Shown piece by piece: positions 46,754-56,379 of a DNA stretch of 64,000 bases. How positions within the stretch are numbered: position 1 is the first letter of the stretch; the number at the start of each line of letters is the position of its first letter. The stretch is from Pirellulaceae bacterium. Lineage in GTDB: Bacteria; Planctomycetota; Planctomycetia; Pirellulales; Pirellulaceae. Location: the NCBI GenBank assembly GCA_029243025.1, contig JAQWSU010000006.1:124001-188000 (forward strand), written 5' to 3'. The position numbers were made by a program, and so were the translations under genes. The notes below the pieces were generated by a model. It searched no databases and had not been told where the DNA came from. It worked only from the letters and a program-made list of their open reading frames with translations.

Positions 46754-47107
46754 ATGGCATATAAATCAAGTATCCGCTACGCGAGAATTAGCGCGACAAA
46801 GGTACGCCCCTTGGCAAACCTCATTCGCGGAAAGTTCGCGGATGAAGCTCTGGAGATTTTGCGATTCCAGCCTCATCGCGGAGCACGCATGCTCGAAAAA
46901 GCACTCAAGAGTGCGCTAGGGAATGCACAGGATCCCGATAATCCACAGAACCGCGGTCGAAATGTCGACGTGGACTCGCTCGTCGTGAGTGATGCACATG
47001 TTGATGGAGGCCCCATGTTCAAACGGATTCGTCCGCGTGCCCGAGGTATGGCGTTTATGATTCGCAAACGTTTTTCGCACATCCATGTCACGCTCGAGGA
47101 ACTGTAA
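46754..47107 (+). CDS. rplV: 50S ribosomal protein L22
   Basis: A 117-residue L22. The helical N-terminal part reads IRYARISATKVRPLANLIRG and the extended tunnel hairpin is in PMFKRIRPRARGMAFMIRKR. GCAGGAG lies before the ATG. It has the standard order rpsS-rplV-rpsC. Confidence 0.97.
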   Translation: MAYKSSIRYARISATKVRPLANLIRGKFADEALEILRFQPHRGARMLEKALKSALGNAQDPDNPQNRGRNVDVDSLVVSDAHVDGGPMFKRIRPRARGMAFMIRKRFSHIHVTLEEL

Positions 47108-47161
47108 CCACACGTTACGACAGGTGGCTCGACCAAAAAGGTCGCAGGAGAAATAAAAGCG

Positions 47162-47875
47162 ATGGGTCAAAAAGTTAATCCAATTGGGTTTCGAACCGGC
47201 GTCATGGTGACGTGGAAGAGCCGATGGTATGCGTCCAAGCAAGAATTCTCCTCGCTACTGTTGGAAGATTTCAAGATTCGTGACTTCATCAAGAACCATC
47301 CGCAAAAATCACAATACCGCCATGCGGGTATTGACCGCATCGAGATTGAGCGCACTCGGGATGAAGTGAAAGTTGTCCTACACGCCGCTCGACCCGGTTT
47401 GATTATCGGGAAAAAAGGGTCGGAAATCGAACTTCTCCAGGGCGAATTGCAGGACAAGATCGGTCGAAGAGTCAATTTAAAAATCGAAGAAGTGTCGCGA
47501 CCAGAAATCCAGGCCCAGTTGGTGGCCGAGGACATTGGCGAACAGCTCCGAAAACGCTCCAGTTTCCGCCGCACGATTAAACGTGCCATGGAACAAACCA
47601 TGGATGCCGGAGCCAAAGGAATCAAAATACAGCTCGCGGGACGACTCGGTGGTGCCGAAATGGCACGACGCGAAAAGCAGATCTCCGGATCAATTCCGCT
47701 TAGCACTTTGCGAGCCAAGATCGACTACGGATTTTTTGAAGCGAAGACCCCGCAGGGGCATATCGGAATACAAGTTTGGGTTAATCAAGGCTTTTACAGA
47801 GGGGATGAAGACGATGGCGATGATGCCGAAGCGGGTCAAGCATCGCAAAAGCCAAAGAGGACGTATAAAAGGTAA
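47162..47875 (+). CDS. rpsC: 30S ribosomal protein S3
   Basis: A 237-residue S3 at the mRNA entry channel. MGQKVNPIGFRTGVMVTWKS, the KH motif GLIIGKKGSEIELLQ and RRTIKRAMEQ are conserved. After the usual end (IGIQVWVNQG) comes a charged tail, RGDEDDGDDAEAGQ and a basic KRTYKR terminus. This tail is encoded by DNA that is also the 5' end of rplP in another frame. Confidence 0.96.
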   Translation: MGQKVNPIGFRTGVMVTWKSRWYASKQEFSSLLLEDFKIRDFIKNHPQKSQYRHAGIDRIEIERTRDEVKVVLHAARPGLIIGKKGSEIELLQGELQDKIGRRVNLKIEEVSRPEIQAQLVAEDIGEQLRKRSSFRRTIKRAMEQTMDAGAKGIKIQLAGRLGGAEMARREKQISGSIPLSTLRAKIDYGFFEAKTPQGHIGIQVWVNQGFYRGDEDDGDDAEAGQASQKPKRTYKR

Positions 47876-48230
47876 CGCGACACGCGGTAACCGAGTCGTC
47901 TTTGGCGACTTTGGACTGCAAGCGTTAGAAGGCGGTTGGATTAAGGCCCAAACCATTGAAGCGGGCCGTATCGCCGCTCAACAATACGTACGTGGCGAAG
48001 GACGGCTGTATGTGCGGCTGTTTCCGCACAAGTCCGTCACCTCGACGCCTTTGGAAACGCGAATGGGTAAAGGTAAAGGTGAGCCAGATTTTTGGGCCGC
48101 CGTTGTGAAACCCGGCACGATACTTTACGAGTTAAGTGGTGTGACCGAAGAACAGGCTCGAATCTGCTTCGCACGGTTGGCCCACAAAATGCCAATCCAG
48201 GTTCGCTTAGTCAAACGGCGTGCTATTTAG
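47814..48230 (+). CDS. rplP: 50S ribosomal protein L16
   Basis: A 138-residue L16 beginning MAMMPKRVKHRKSQRGRIKG and containing FGDFGLQALEGGWI and MGKGKGEPDFWAAVVKPGTI. ATG 47814 is favoured because GAGGGG ends 9 nt upstream. ATG 47805, 47820 and 47823 are alternatives. Any of these starts lies inside rpsC, so the two genes overlap by 53-71 bp in different frames, unusually long for this pair and likely to couple their translation. Confidence 0.93.
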   Translation: MAMMPKRVKHRKSQRGRIKGNATRGNRVVFGDFGLQALEGGWIKAQTIEAGRIAAQQYVRGEGRLYVRLFPHKSVTSTPLETRMGKGKGEPDFWAAVVKPGTILYELSGVTEEQARICFARLAHKMPIQVRLVKRRAI

Positions 48231-48298
48231 TAAATCGACTGGCCCCGAAAATCGGCGCCGATTAGGTACGGTCCCGATGAGGACTGAGGAGACGATTG

Positions 48299-48511
48299 AT
48301 GAGATCCGCGGAACTTCGAGAAATGAGCGATGAGCAGCTAGGGCTGACATTGACGGAAACGGCCGAAACCTATTTTCGGTTGCGAATTCAGGCTCAGACC
48401 GAACGTTTGGACGCTCCGAGCGAACTTCGTCGTCATCGCCGATTAATCGCCCGCGTCAAAACAATCCAACGACAGCGGGAAATTGAAAAAACTAAGCAGG
48501 ACGCGTCATAG
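48299..48511 (+). CDS. rpmC: 50S ribosomal protein L29
   Basis: A 70-residue helical L29, MRSAELREMSDEQLGLTL and IARVKTIQRQREI. ATG 48299 has GAGGAG about 8 nt upstream. An adjoining TTG at 48296 is less likely. It sits at the tunnel exit beside L23. Confidence 0.93.
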   Translation: MRSAELREMSDEQLGLTLTETAETYFRLRIQAQTERLDAPSELRRHRRLIARVKTIQRQREIEKTKQDAS

Positions 48512-48601
48512 CGACAGCGAAACAACGGATTTTTACCGAAAACAGTGGTTCAGTTAGCATTCCGCACAGGTCCCGCCAACTGACGCGACAGGACGACAAA
48601 G

Positions 48602-48895
48602 ATGCCAAAACGAGTAGTTGTTGGTGTAGTCACAAGTGACAAGATGACCAAGACTCGGCGAGTCGAAATCCCTCGCTTAGTCAAACATCCGAAATACGGA
48701 AAATACGTGCGACGTAAAACGGTCTGCTATGTCCATGACGAAGACGAGCAGTCCGGCGCAGGCGATACGGTCGAGATCATCGAGTCGCGACCGCTATCCA
48801 AACTGAAGCGATGGGATTTAGTGAAGGTCGTACGGAAGAGTACAGCAGTCGACGTCGTCGCGTTACGTGCGGCCGCGAAAGAAGAACAGCAGTAG
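48602..48895 (+). CDS. rpsQ: 30S ribosomal protein S17
   Basis: A 97-residue S17, an early 16S-binding protein. Conserved are [39 protein letters not shown] and [17 protein letters not shown]. It has a slightly longer C-terminus than E. coli S17. Last gene of the classic S10 set. Confidence 0.96.
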   Translation: MPKRVVVGVVTSDKMTKTRRVEIPRLVKHPKYGKYVRRKTVCYVHDEDEQSGAGDTVEIIESRPLSKLKRWDLVKVVRKSTAVDVVALRAAAKEEQQ

Positions 48896-48944
48896 GTTAG
48901 AGACTCCAACCGCTTCTGCCGAAGCGATGAGACGAGGACCGGTC

Positions 48945-49313
48945 ATGATACAACAAGAAAGTCGCCTTTCCGTGGCAGACAATACGGGAGCGAAAGAGGT
49001 CAAGTGCATCAAAGTGCTTGGCGGATCTCGTCGACGCTTCGCACATATCGGCGATATTATCGTCTGCAGTGTGAGAAGTGTGATTCCTGGTAGCGAAGTT
49101 AAAAAGAAGTCAGTCGTGCGTGCCGTCATCGTGCGGTGTAAGCAACCAACGCGACGTGCCGATGGTAGCTACATCCGATTCGATAGTAACGCAGTCGTAC
49201 TGATCGATGGCGACAACAACCCACGCGGTACTCGCATCTTCGGTGCGGTTGCTCGTGAACTGCGAGAGCGAAATTTCATGAAGATTGTTAGCCTCGCCAA
49301 TGAGGTGGTTTAA
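48945..49313 (+). CDS. rplN: 50S ribosomal protein L14
   Basis: A 122-residue L14, with [20 protein letters not shown] at the start and the conserved [20 protein letters not shown] near the end. ATG 48945 follows a GAGGA site. The frame extends to 48867 without support. Its stop codon overlaps the start of rplX by one base (TAATG). Confidence 0.97.
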   Translation: MIQQESRLSVADNTGAKEVKCIKVLGGSRRRFAHIGDIIVCSVRSVIPGSEVKKKSVVRAVIVRCKQPTRRADGSYIRFDSNAVVLIDGDNNPRGTRIFGAVARELRERNFMKIVSLANEVV

Positions 49314-49657
49314 TGCATATTCGAGTTAACGACACGGTCGAAATTTCTGTCGGTGATGATCGGGGAACACGAGGCAAGGTTCTCAGCGTTAATCATCAAA
49401 ATGGCAAACTGATCGTTGAAGGTGTCAATCGCGTCTATAAGCACGTGAAACGCAGTCAACGCAATCCCCAAGGGGGCCGTTTGTCAAAAGAAATGCCCGT
49501 CCAGATGTCGAACGTCAAATTGGTCTGTGAGGCTTGCGGTAACGCCAGTCGCACCGGTGCTCGCTACTTGGACGATGGGAGTAAAGAACGCTTCTGCAAG
49601 AAATGCGGTAAAAGTCAGGGACAAATAGCCCCAGCGAAAGCCCATTATGCCAAGTAG
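49313..49657 (+). CDS. rplX: 50S ribosomal protein L24
   Basis: A 114-residue L24 with an N-terminal KOW motif (VGDDRGTRGKVLSVNHQNGK) and a C-terminal zinc-ribbon-like pair of CxxC motifs (CEAC and CKKC). E. coli L24 has lost these. Its start is coupled to the end of rplN. It initiates 50S assembly. Confidence 0.96.
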   Translation: MHIRVNDTVEISVGDDRGTRGKVLSVNHQNGKLIVEGVNRVYKHVKRSQRNPQGGRLSKEMPVQMSNVKLVCEACGNASRTGARYLDDGSKERFCKKCGKSQGQIAPAKAHYAK

Positions 49658-49776
49658 GCCGTTTGAGATCCGACCAGCGACGAAGAGCCAATCGTAGAGA
49701 TCAAAAGTACGAAAAATAGAAACTAGTAACCTCAACCTGAGTCGCTTTTGAAACGGCGGCTTCCCGTGAGTGAATC

Positions 49777-50349
49777 ATGGCCCCACGATTGCAGGAAAAA
49801 TTTGAATCGGAAGTGCTGACAAGCCTCAAGCAGGATCTGGGTCGCGACAACCGTTTGTCGCTGCCACAGTTGCAAAAGATCGTTGTGAATATGGGCGTTG
49901 GCAGTGCAATTACCGAAAAGAAACACATGGAGGATTCCGTAGCAGCCCTCACACAGATTACCGGTCAAAAGCCGGTGGTGACGATTGCTCGGAAAGCGAT
50001 CGCCGGTTTCCGGCTCAGAGAAGGAATGCCCATTGGCTGTAAGGTCACGCTCCGTCGTAAACGAATGTGGGAGTTCCTCGACCGACTCGTGTCGTTGGCG
50101 ATTCCTCGTGTTCGTGACTTTCGCGGACTGAATCCTGCAGCGTTTGACGGAAATGGCAACTACAGTTTGGGACTGGTCGAACAGCTCGTCTTTCCCGAAC
50201 TCAATCCAGATAAATTCACCCGAGTGCAAGGGATGAACATCACTTTTGTGACCTCAACCTCGAGCAATGACGAGGCGTTTCTTTTACTGAAACACCTCGG
50301 CATGCCCTTCCAACGGGACGAATCCGAGACAGCGGCGGGCGCGGCCTGA
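49777..50349 (+). CDS. rplE: 50S ribosomal protein L5
   Basis: A 190-residue L5 that binds 5S rRNA. Conserved are [32 protein letters not shown] and [21 protein letters not shown] short Ala-rich C-terminal extension follows the usual end. A 119-bp gap separates it from rplX. Confidence 0.96.
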   Translation: MAPRLQEKFESEVLTSLKQDLGRDNRLSLPQLQKIVVNMGVGSAITEKKHMEDSVAALTQITGQKPVVTIARKAIAGFRLREGMPIGCKVTLRRKRMWEFLDRLVSLAIPRVRDFRGLNPAAFDGNGNYSLGLVEQLVFPELNPDKFTRVQGMNITFVTSTSSNDEAFLLLKHLGMPFQRDESETAAGAA

Positions 50350-50398
50350 CGCACGACTAATCATCACCTGTCATTTCAATTTAAGAAGTGGGCTACCG

Positions 50399-50584
50399 GT
50401 GGCAAGTAAATCAAAAATAGCGAAAGCCAATCGCGAACCGAAGTTCTCGAGCCGTCAAGAACGACGGTGTGGGATGTGTGGACGGCCCCGAGCTGTCTAC
50501 CGGAAGTTTGGGATCTGTCGGATCTGTTTCCGCAAACTAGCAGATCAAGGTGTCATTCCCGGTGTTCGCAAGGCGAGTTGGTAG
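50399..50584 (+). CDS. rpsN: 30S ribosomal protein S14, zinc type
   Basis: A 61-residue short S14 starting at GTG 50399. It has two CxxC motifs (CGMC and CRIC) that bind zinc, the ancestral form rather than the long zinc-free S14 of E. coli. The C-terminus [11 protein letters not shown] is typical. rpsH follows 16 bp later. Confidence 0.95.
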   Translation: MASKSKIAKANREPKFSSRQERRCGMCGRPRAVYRKFGICRICFRKLADQGVIPGVRKASW

Positions 50585-50600
50585 AGGGAACCAGACTGAT

Positions 50601-50996
50601 ATGATGACTGACCCGATCGCCGATATGTTGACTCGTATCCGCAATGCGGTACGTGTCGAACGGCCAAATGTCATGATTCCGATGTCGAAAGTCAAACGCG
50701 GTTTGGCCGAAGTGCTAAAACGTGAGGGCTACATTTGGGATTGGAAAGAAGTTGAGAGCGAGCCGTTTGCACATTTGCAAATCGACTTGAAGTACGGCCC
50801 CAACGGTGAACGAGTAATTAGCACCGTGCGTCGCGTCAGTAAACCTGGCCGCCGAATTTACAGTCGTGCCAAAGACCTGCGACCGGTTCTCAATGGGCTC
50901 GGTATTTCAGTGCTGAGCACCAGTCGCGGAGTGGTCAGTGACCGCGAAGCACGCCAACGAAACCTGGGTGGAGAGGTCTTATGCGAAATTTGGTAG
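50601..50996 (+). CDS. rpsH: 30S ribosomal protein S8
   Basis: A 131-residue S8 with MTDPIADMLTRIRNAVRVER, SKPGRRIYS and the end REARQRNLGGEVLCEIW. The family start is at ATG 50601 or the adjacent ATG 50604. In E. coli S8 represses the spc operon. A similar site cannot be claimed here. Confidence 0.96.
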   Translation: MMTDPIADMLTRIRNAVRVERPNVMIPMSKVKRGLAEVLKREGYIWDWKEVESEPFAHLQIDLKYGPNGERVISTVRRVSKPGRRIYSRAKDLRPVLNGLGISVLSTSRGVVSDREARQRNLGGEVLCEIW

Positions 50997-51069
50997 GATC
51001 CAAATTCGCCGACTCGTCAGCACCGAGACGTCAGACCAAGACTCAAGTTGAAGAAAGAATTTAGCCGAC

Positions 51070-51612
51070 ATGTCCCGAATCGGTAAAAAACCCGTCGTCA
51101 TACCGAGCAACGTGAAAGTTGCCGTGAATGGTCAAAATGTTGCCGTTGAGGGCCCGAAGGGCAAGCTTGAACGTGACTTTCGACCTGAGGTAAACATTAA
51201 ACTCGACGATGACAGCAAGCAAATAGTCGTCAGCGTTGACTCCTCCGAACGTGAAGTTCGTGCCTTCCACGGACTGACGCGATCCCTGTTGCAAAACATG
51301 GTGGTCGGCGTACTCGAGGGCTACGAAAAGAAACTCGAAGTCGTCGGCGTTGGCTACTTGGCGGCAATCGAGGGAGACGTGCTCACCCTCCGGGTTGGTT
51401 ACGCGAATGAAATCAAAAAGAAGATCCCCGGCAGCCTGAATGTCACCTGCCCCGATCAAAATCACATCGTCGTCCAGGGTTGTGATAAGCAATTGGTTGG
51501 ACAATTTGCTGCCGAAGTACGTGCCGCACGTAAACCAGAACCTTACAAAGGCAAGGGCGTGCGTTACGACGGTGAACAAGTCAAGATTAAACCGGGTAAA
51601 GCGGCGACCTAA
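51070..51612 (+). CDS. rplF: 50S ribosomal protein L6
   Basis: A 180-residue L6 of two similar domains. MSRIGKKPVVIPSNVKV begins it, and the C-terminal RNA-binding motif reads RKPEPYKGKGVRYDGEQV. The length is standard, and L18 follows after 28 bp. Confidence 0.97.
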   Translation: MSRIGKKPVVIPSNVKVAVNGQNVAVEGPKGKLERDFRPEVNIKLDDDSKQIVVSVDSSEREVRAFHGLTRSLLQNMVVGVLEGYEKKLEVVGVGYLAAIEGDVLTLRVGYANEIKKKIPGSLNVTCPDQNHIVVQGCDKQLVGQFAAEVRAARKPEPYKGKGVRYDGEQVKIKPGKAAT

Positions 51613-51640
51613 TCCCGCTCCGATAACAAGGATCCGAACC

Positions 51641-52009
51641 GTGAACCATCGAAAGTCCGTTGGACAACAGCGAGTTCGCCGACGCTTTCGCGTCCGTAAA
51701 AAGCTGCGTGGCAATCAAGAACGGCCGCGCTTAACGGTGAGCCGAACGCTGAAGCACATTTATTGTCAAGTTATCAACGACTTTGACGGAAAAACCATCG
51801 CCTCAGCCAGTACGCTGGATAAGGATTTGCGGGGCGAAATCAAGAATGGTGGAAACCAAGAAGCGGCCAAACTGATCGGCAAGGCAATTGCCGAGCGAGC
51901 ACTCGCAGCAGGTGTGAAAGCTGTTTGCCTCGATCGAGGCAGTTGCAAGTACTTGGGTCGTGTTGCCGCATTGACCGACGCCGTGCGTGAAGCAGGCGTT
52001 TCGGTATAA
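51641..52009 (+). CDS. rplR: 50S ribosomal protein L18
   Basis: A 122-residue L18, which with L5 binds 5S r[23 protein letters not shown] and [20 protein letters not shown] are diagnostic. Translation starts at GTG 51641 with AAGGA 9 nt upstream. The frame extends into rplF without support. Confidence 0.95.
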   Translation: MNHRKSVGQQRVRRRFRVRKKLRGNQERPRLTVSRTLKHIYCQVINDFDGKTIASASTLDKDLRGEIKNGGNQEAAKLIGKAIAERALAAGVKAVCLDRGSCKYLGRVAALTDAVREAGVSV

Positions 52010-52073
52010 AACCGTACGGCCGGATTCGGCCGGGAAGCATACAAAACGATTACTAGTATTCGGAGTTAATGCC

Positions 52074-52592
52074 GTGGCATCCAGCGGTGGCCGAAAGCCG
52101 AAAAGACAAGACGAAGATAAGACACGGGGCGCCTACGAAGAGCGCGTCGTGAAGATCAAAAGATGTGCGGCGGTTGTCAAAGGTGGTCGACGCTTTAGCT
52201 TCGCAGCCATGGTCGTCGTCGGCGATAAGGAAGGCCGAGTTGGCTGGGGCTACGGAAAAGCTAACGAAGTTCCGCCTAGCGTGGAAAAAGCCGTGAAACA
52301 GGCAACCCGCAATATGACCAAAGTCCCGATCGAAGAGGGAACAATTCCCCATAAGATCCAAGGACGTTGTGGGGCTGCAAAAGTACTACTAGTTCCCGCC
52401 GGTCCAGGTACGGGAGTTATTGCTGGCGATGCTGTGCGAGCCGTTTGCGAAGCAGCTGGTATCCATGACATTTTGACGAAGAGCATGGGGTCCAACAACT
52501 CAGTCTTGTTGGTGAAAGCCACCCTGAATGCCTTGCAAGAACTCAGGACGAAACAAGAAGTCGAAGTCCTGCGCGGAGTTTCGTTGACATGA
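52074..52592 (+). CDS. rpsE: 30S ribosomal protein S5
   Basis: A 172-residue S5 important for decoding accuracy. [40 protein letters not shown] and [16 protein letters not shown] are conserved. GTG 52074 is chosen because GGAG lies 8 nt upstream. The end overlaps rplO by 4 bp (ATGA). The rpmD (L30) gene usual between them is missing. Confidence 0.94.
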   Translation: MASSGGRKPKRQDEDKTRGAYEERVVKIKRCAAVVKGGRRFSFAAMVVVGDKEGRVGWGYGKANEVPPSVEKAVKQATRNMTKVPIEEGTIPHKIQGRCGAAKVLLVPAGPGTGVIAGDAVRAVCEAAGIHDILTKSMGSNNSVLLVKATLNALQELRTKQEVEVLRGVSLT

Positions 52593-53089
52593 GACTAGAT
52601 GAAGTCCATCAGGGCGTTACAAAAAACAAAAAACGTCGACGCGTTGGTCGTGGACCGGGATCCGGTCACGGTAAAACCAGCGGTCGAGGTCACAAGGGGC
52701 AAGGATCTCGTGCCGGTTGGTCGCAACATCCGACCTTTCAGGGCGGAGCCATGCCACTGGTTCGACGAGTCCCCAAACGGGGCTTTAACAACAAGTGGGG
52801 CAAACGGGTCGTGATCGTCAACGTCGGAGATCTCGAAAATACCTTCCAGGCTGGCGATGAGGTGTCACCAGAGATTCTGGAAAACACTCCGCTGCTCGGA
52901 CATACGTTCGATGAACTCAAGGTTCTGGGCAATGGCGAACTGACCAAGAAGCTCACTGTTTCCGCCCATCGCTTTAGCCAATCAGCGGCTGAAAAGATCG
53001 AAAAGGCGGGCGGTAAAGTTGTTCGATTGCTCGGGCCGACTCCTGTCGAAGAAAAGAAAAAACAGGCCAAGGCCAAGGCCAAGGATTAG
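52589..53089 (+). CDS. rplO: 50S ribosomal protein L15
   Basis: A 166-residue L15 with the glycine-rich N-terminal extension ([38 protein letters not shown]) followed by the globular domain. A lysine/alanine-rich tail of about 15 residues ends it. It starts at the overlap with rpsE, so translational coupling is likely. Confidence 0.96.
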   Translation: MRLDEVHQGVTKNKKRRRVGRGPGSGHGKTSGRGHKGQGSRAGWSQHPTFQGGAMPLVRRVPKRGFNNKWGKRVVIVNVGDLENTFQAGDEVSPEILENTPLLGHTFDELKVLGNGELTKKLTVSAHRFSQSAAEKIEKAGGKVVRLLGPTPVEEKKKQAKAKAKD

Positions 53090-53116
53090 GCTGCCTTCTC
53101 GTAAGGAAAAACAGGT

Positions 53117-54487
53117 ATGTTTGAAAAGCTGAGAATCGTTTTCTCGATCCCCGAGTTGCGACAAAAGATTCTGCTGACCCTGTTCCTGCTCGCCATCTAT
53201 CGTATTGGCTGGCAGATCACATTGCCGATGATTAATCAAGCCGCCATTAATCCAACTGGTGGCGAAGGCAGTGGCGGCGGTCTTGAGAGTATGATCGAGT
53301 ATGCGGCTGTGTTCAGCGCTAGTAATCTCCAACAGGCCACCATCTTTGGCCTAGGCATCATGCCTTATATTTCCGCCTCGATTATCTTCCAATTGCTCGG
53401 CAGCGTTTGGAAACCGATCGAAGAGCTGCAAAAAGAAGGTGAATCCGGACGCAAGAAGATCAACGAGTACACGCGCTATGTGACCGTGATCCTTTGCCTG
53501 ATTCAAAGTTGGTTTTACGTCAAGCTCTATGTCATGGGCGTGAACAGCGATGGCGTCGCCTCCTTAGTTCACCCTGACTTTATGAATGCTGCGGGAACCA
53601 ATCTCTACTTCGGCTGGCAAATTTGCGCCGTGCTGACGATGACCTGCGGAACAATCTTCTTAATGTGGCTTGGCGAGCAAATCGACGAATATGGTATCGG
53701 TAACGGTATCAGCCTGCTCATCATGGCCGGTATTCTGGCTCAAATGCCAGGTGCTGCTTGGAGTCTCTACAGTGAATCGACGAAAGAATTGACCGGATTC
53801 GGTACCGGCCAACACGGCATCGAGACGCTCGTAGTCCTCGCCTTCCTGTTCGTCGCTGTCGTGTGTGGCGTCGTATTCATCACACTTGGACAACGTCGAA
53901 TTCCCACGCAGAGCGCGAAGCACGTTCGCGGTCGTCGCGTCTACGGAGGCACTCGACAGTACCTGCCGCTTCGCATCAATCAGGCCGGTGTGATGCCGAT
54001 CATCTTCGCCAGCAGTCTCTTGATGTTTCCACAAATCATCTTCGGCATGCTGTCGCGATTCGGCAGTGTGTTCGGTGACTTAGAGACGGCCTTTTCCAGC
54101 GGGCAGTTCCTCTACAGCTTGCTGTATGTGGCGATGATTTATTTCTTCTGCTACTTCTGGACGGCAATTACCTTCAACCCCAAGGATATGGCAGATAACC
54201 TGAAGAATTACGGCACGTTCATCCCAGGTTATCGACCGGGCAAACGAACGGCAGATTATTTGGAACGGGTCATGGTGCGAATCACCTACGTGGGAGCCGG
54301 CTTCCTTGCCTTGGTCGCCATCATTCCAACCATGATTTCCAGCTCCTTAAATGTTTCCTTCATGGTTGCTAGTTTCTACGGAGGCACCGGGTTGCTAATT
54401 GCCGTGAGCGTCGCATTTGACTTAGTCCAAAAAATCGACAGTCATTTGGTCATGCGAAACTATCCTGGCTTGCTCGAATCGTCCTAG
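53117..54487 (+). CDS. secY: Preprotein translocase subunit SecY
   Basis: A 456-residue membrane protein with ten helices that forms the protein-conducting channel with SecE. Conserved parts are IMPYISASIIFQLL, GNGISLLIMAGI, RRIPTQ and IPGYRPGKRT. AAGGAAA lies before ATG 53117. It is part of the spc operon as in most bacteria. Confidence 0.97.
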   Translation: MFEKLRIVFSIPELRQKILLTLFLLAIYRIGWQITLPMINQAAINPTGGEGSGGGLESMIEYAAVFSASNLQQATIFGLGIMPYISASIIFQLLGSVWKPIEELQKEGESGRKKINEYTRYVTVILCLIQSWFYVKLYVMGVNSDGVASLVHPDFMNAAGTNLYFGWQICAVLTMTCGTIFLMWLGEQIDEYGIGNGISLLIMAGILAQMPGAAWSLYSESTKELTGFGTGQHGIETLVVLAFLFVAVVCGVVFITLGQRRIPTQSAKHVRGRRVYGGTRQYLPLRINQAGVMPIIFASSLLMFPQIIFGMLSRFGSVFGDLETAFSSGQFLYSLLYVAMIYFFCYFWTAITFNPKDMADNLKNYGTFIPGYRPGKRTADYLERVMVRITYVGAGFLALVAIIPTMISSSLNVSFMVASFYGGTGLLIAVSVAFDLVQKIDSHLVMRNYPGLLESS

Positions 54488-54528
54488 AGGCAAGACTAGA
54501 CGTTTCACCGCAGCAGACAAGCCTCGCC

Positions 54529-55095
54529 ATGTTGGTCATCTTTGTGGGTCCGCCGGGAGCTGGAAAAGGGACTCAGTCGAAACGGCTCGTTCGACACCTG
54601 AACGCCGTGCATCTGTCTACCGGCGACCTGTTGCGAACGGCCATTGAGGAAGAGTCGGACCTGGGCCAAATAGCAAAAGAATTTATCCATCACGGCCAAT
54701 TCGTACCGTGCGAAACAATGATCGGATTGATCGCCGATCAGCTTCAACAAACAGCTCGAGATCGAGACTTGTTGCTCGATGGCTTCCCCCGCACCCTGCA
54801 TCAGGCGGAAGAATTAGATCGGTTGTTGGTCAAACTGGGTCACACCATCGGGCACGTTTTGGCGTTGGACACTGACCGAGAGGAATTACGACGACGATTA
54901 CTCGAACGCTCCTTCATCGAGGGACGGTTCGATGACAATCCTGCCACGATTCGGAAACGACTTGAAATCTACGACGCAAGGACGGCACCGCTAATTGATT
55001 ACTATCGAAAAAAATCGCTCCTGAGAGCCGTGAACGGTACGGGAAGTACCGACGAAGTCTTCTGCCGTATCCAACACGCCTTGCTGGAAAGGTGA
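54529..55095 (+). CDS. adk: Adenylate kinase, short form
   Basis: A 188-residue adenylate kinase that interconverts ATP, AMP and ADP. The P-loop GPPGAGKGTQ, HLSTGDLLR, LLDGFPRT and RFDDNPATIRKRLEIY motifs are all present. The LID is the short type without a zinc insert. The secY-adk-map order is common to many bacteria. Confidence 0.96.
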   Translation: MLVIFVGPPGAGKGTQSKRLVRHLNAVHLSTGDLLRTAIEEESDLGQIAKEFIHHGQFVPCETMIGLIADQLQQTARDRDLLLDGFPRTLHQAEELDRLLVKLGHTIGHVLALDTDREELRRRLLERSFIEGRFDDNPATIRKRLEIYDARTAPLIDYYRKKSLLRAVNGTGSTDEVFCRIQHALLER

Positions 55096-55149
55096 ACCCG
55101 CGGAAAAGAAATCTCTCCCATCCATCCGCTTCTTCCCCTGGCAAAAACC

Positions 55150-55944
55150 ATGCTGAACCTCAGATCCAACCGTGAAATCAAGCAGATGCGGCAAGCCGGT
55201 TTAGTTGTCTGGCAAGCACATCAAGCCGTCGCAGAGCGAGTCGTCAACGGCGCGACCACCGCTGAATTGGACGCCGCCGTCGAAGCAGTCTTCGCACGGG
55301 TGAACGCCATTCCATTATTCAAGGGCGTTCCCGGAACAACGCCCTTTCCAGCGGCCACCTGCACCTCGGTCAACGAAGAAATCGTGCACGGAATCCCCGG
55401 AGATCGCATCCTCGTGTCGGGCGATATCGTGAGCGTTGACACGGGCTGCAAGGTCAATGGATGGTGTGGTGATTCGGCTCAGACTTACCCGGTCGGTCAA
55501 ATCGACCCGACCAGCCAGCAGTTGCTGGAAGTCACCTCGGGCGTGCTGGACTTGGCCATCGAACTGTTGACCAAGGAACCCACCTGGAGCCGGATTGCCC
55601 GACAAATGCAAGACTATGTGGAATCAGCCGGCCTTTCAGTGGTCAAAGAGTTCGTGGGCCATGGAATCGGTCGAGAGCTGCACGAACCGCCTCAAGTGCC
55701 CAACTTTTGGAACAAAGACACCTCAAAAAGCGAGGACTTTCGGCTGACCACCGGCTTAGTCTTAGCTATTGAACCGATGGTCAATCTGGGCAGTGGAAAG
55801 AGCCACTGCTTGGCCGACCACTGGACGCAAGCGACCCTGGACGGCCAGCGGAGCGCCCACTTTGAGCACACAGTGGCGCTGACCTCGGATGGCCCCTTGC
55901 GACTCACCGGACCCCCCGTAGCCGGAGAAGAGCTTCCAGCCTAA
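55150..55944 (+). CDS. map: Methionine aminopeptidase, type I
   Basis: A 264-residue peptidase that removes the first methionine from new proteins. The metal ligands are visible in VDTGCKVNGWCGDSAQT (two Asp), FVGHGIGRELHEPP (His), AIEPMV (Glu) and HFEHTVAL (Glu). It lacks the N-terminal zinc extension of some type I enzymes. infA, often next, is absent. Confidence 0.95.
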   Translation: MLNLRSNREIKQMRQAGLVVWQAHQAVAERVVNGATTAELDAAVEAVFARVNAIPLFKGVPGTTPFPAATCTSVNEEIVHGIPGDRILVSGDIVSVDTGCKVNGWCGDSAQTYPVGQIDPTSQQLLEVTSGVLDLAIELLTKEPTWSRIARQMQDYVESAGLSVVKEFVGHGIGRELHEPPQVPNFWNKDTSKSEDFRLTTGLVLAIEPMVNLGSGKSHCLADHWTQATLDGQRSAHFEHTVALTSDGPLRLTGPPVAGEELPA

Positions 55945-56101
55945 TTGGTGAACTGGCCGGGAAGTTCTCCTAATCGTCAAGAACCCGGCAACAACAGGCA
56001 AACCGGGTAACGAATCGCGATTTTTCGGGTTGCGAATTCGAGTTGTAAAAATGGTAAGGGCAATCGGGCCAAAGGGGGTTTTCGCTGATTCGAGAATTCT
56101 C

Positions 56102-56107
56102 TATACT
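56102..56107 (+). promoter_or_regulatory. Possible -10 element upstream of rpmJ
   Basis: TATACT lies 48 nt before the rpmJ start, inside a 211-bp gap after map. The -35 region (ttttcg about 17 nt upstream) is poor, so this is only a tentative internal promoter for rpmJ and the alpha operon. Confidence 0.35.
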
Positions 56108-56155
56108 GACGTGCTTCTAATCGACGGAAATCGAGATTCATAGCAGGACCTCGCC

Positions 56156-56269
56156 ATGAAAGTTCGTGCCAGCGTAAAACGGATCTGCGAAAACTGCAAA
56201 GTCGTGCGGCGTCGCGGACGCGTGTACGTGATTTGCAACAATCCGCGCCATAAGCAGCGTCAAGGCTAG
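56156..56269 (+). CDS. rpmJ: 50S ribosomal protein L36, zinc type
   Basis: A 37-residue L36, [20 protein letters not shown] at the start. The zinc ligands CxxC, then a later Cys and His ([13 protein letters not shown]), are intact. It lies between map and rpsM, its normal site. AGGAC precedes the ATG. Confidence 0.96.
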   Translation: MKVRASVKRICENCKVVRRRGRVYVICNNPRHKQRQG

Positions 56270-56379
56270 TGTTGCCCGATCGCTGGACGGCTGTTGTCCT
56301 GCGCGAAGGTTCACTTAGTAAACTTGATTACATAGATTCCTAAGATACCGAAACCCGACTGTATGGAGTCGTAAGACAG

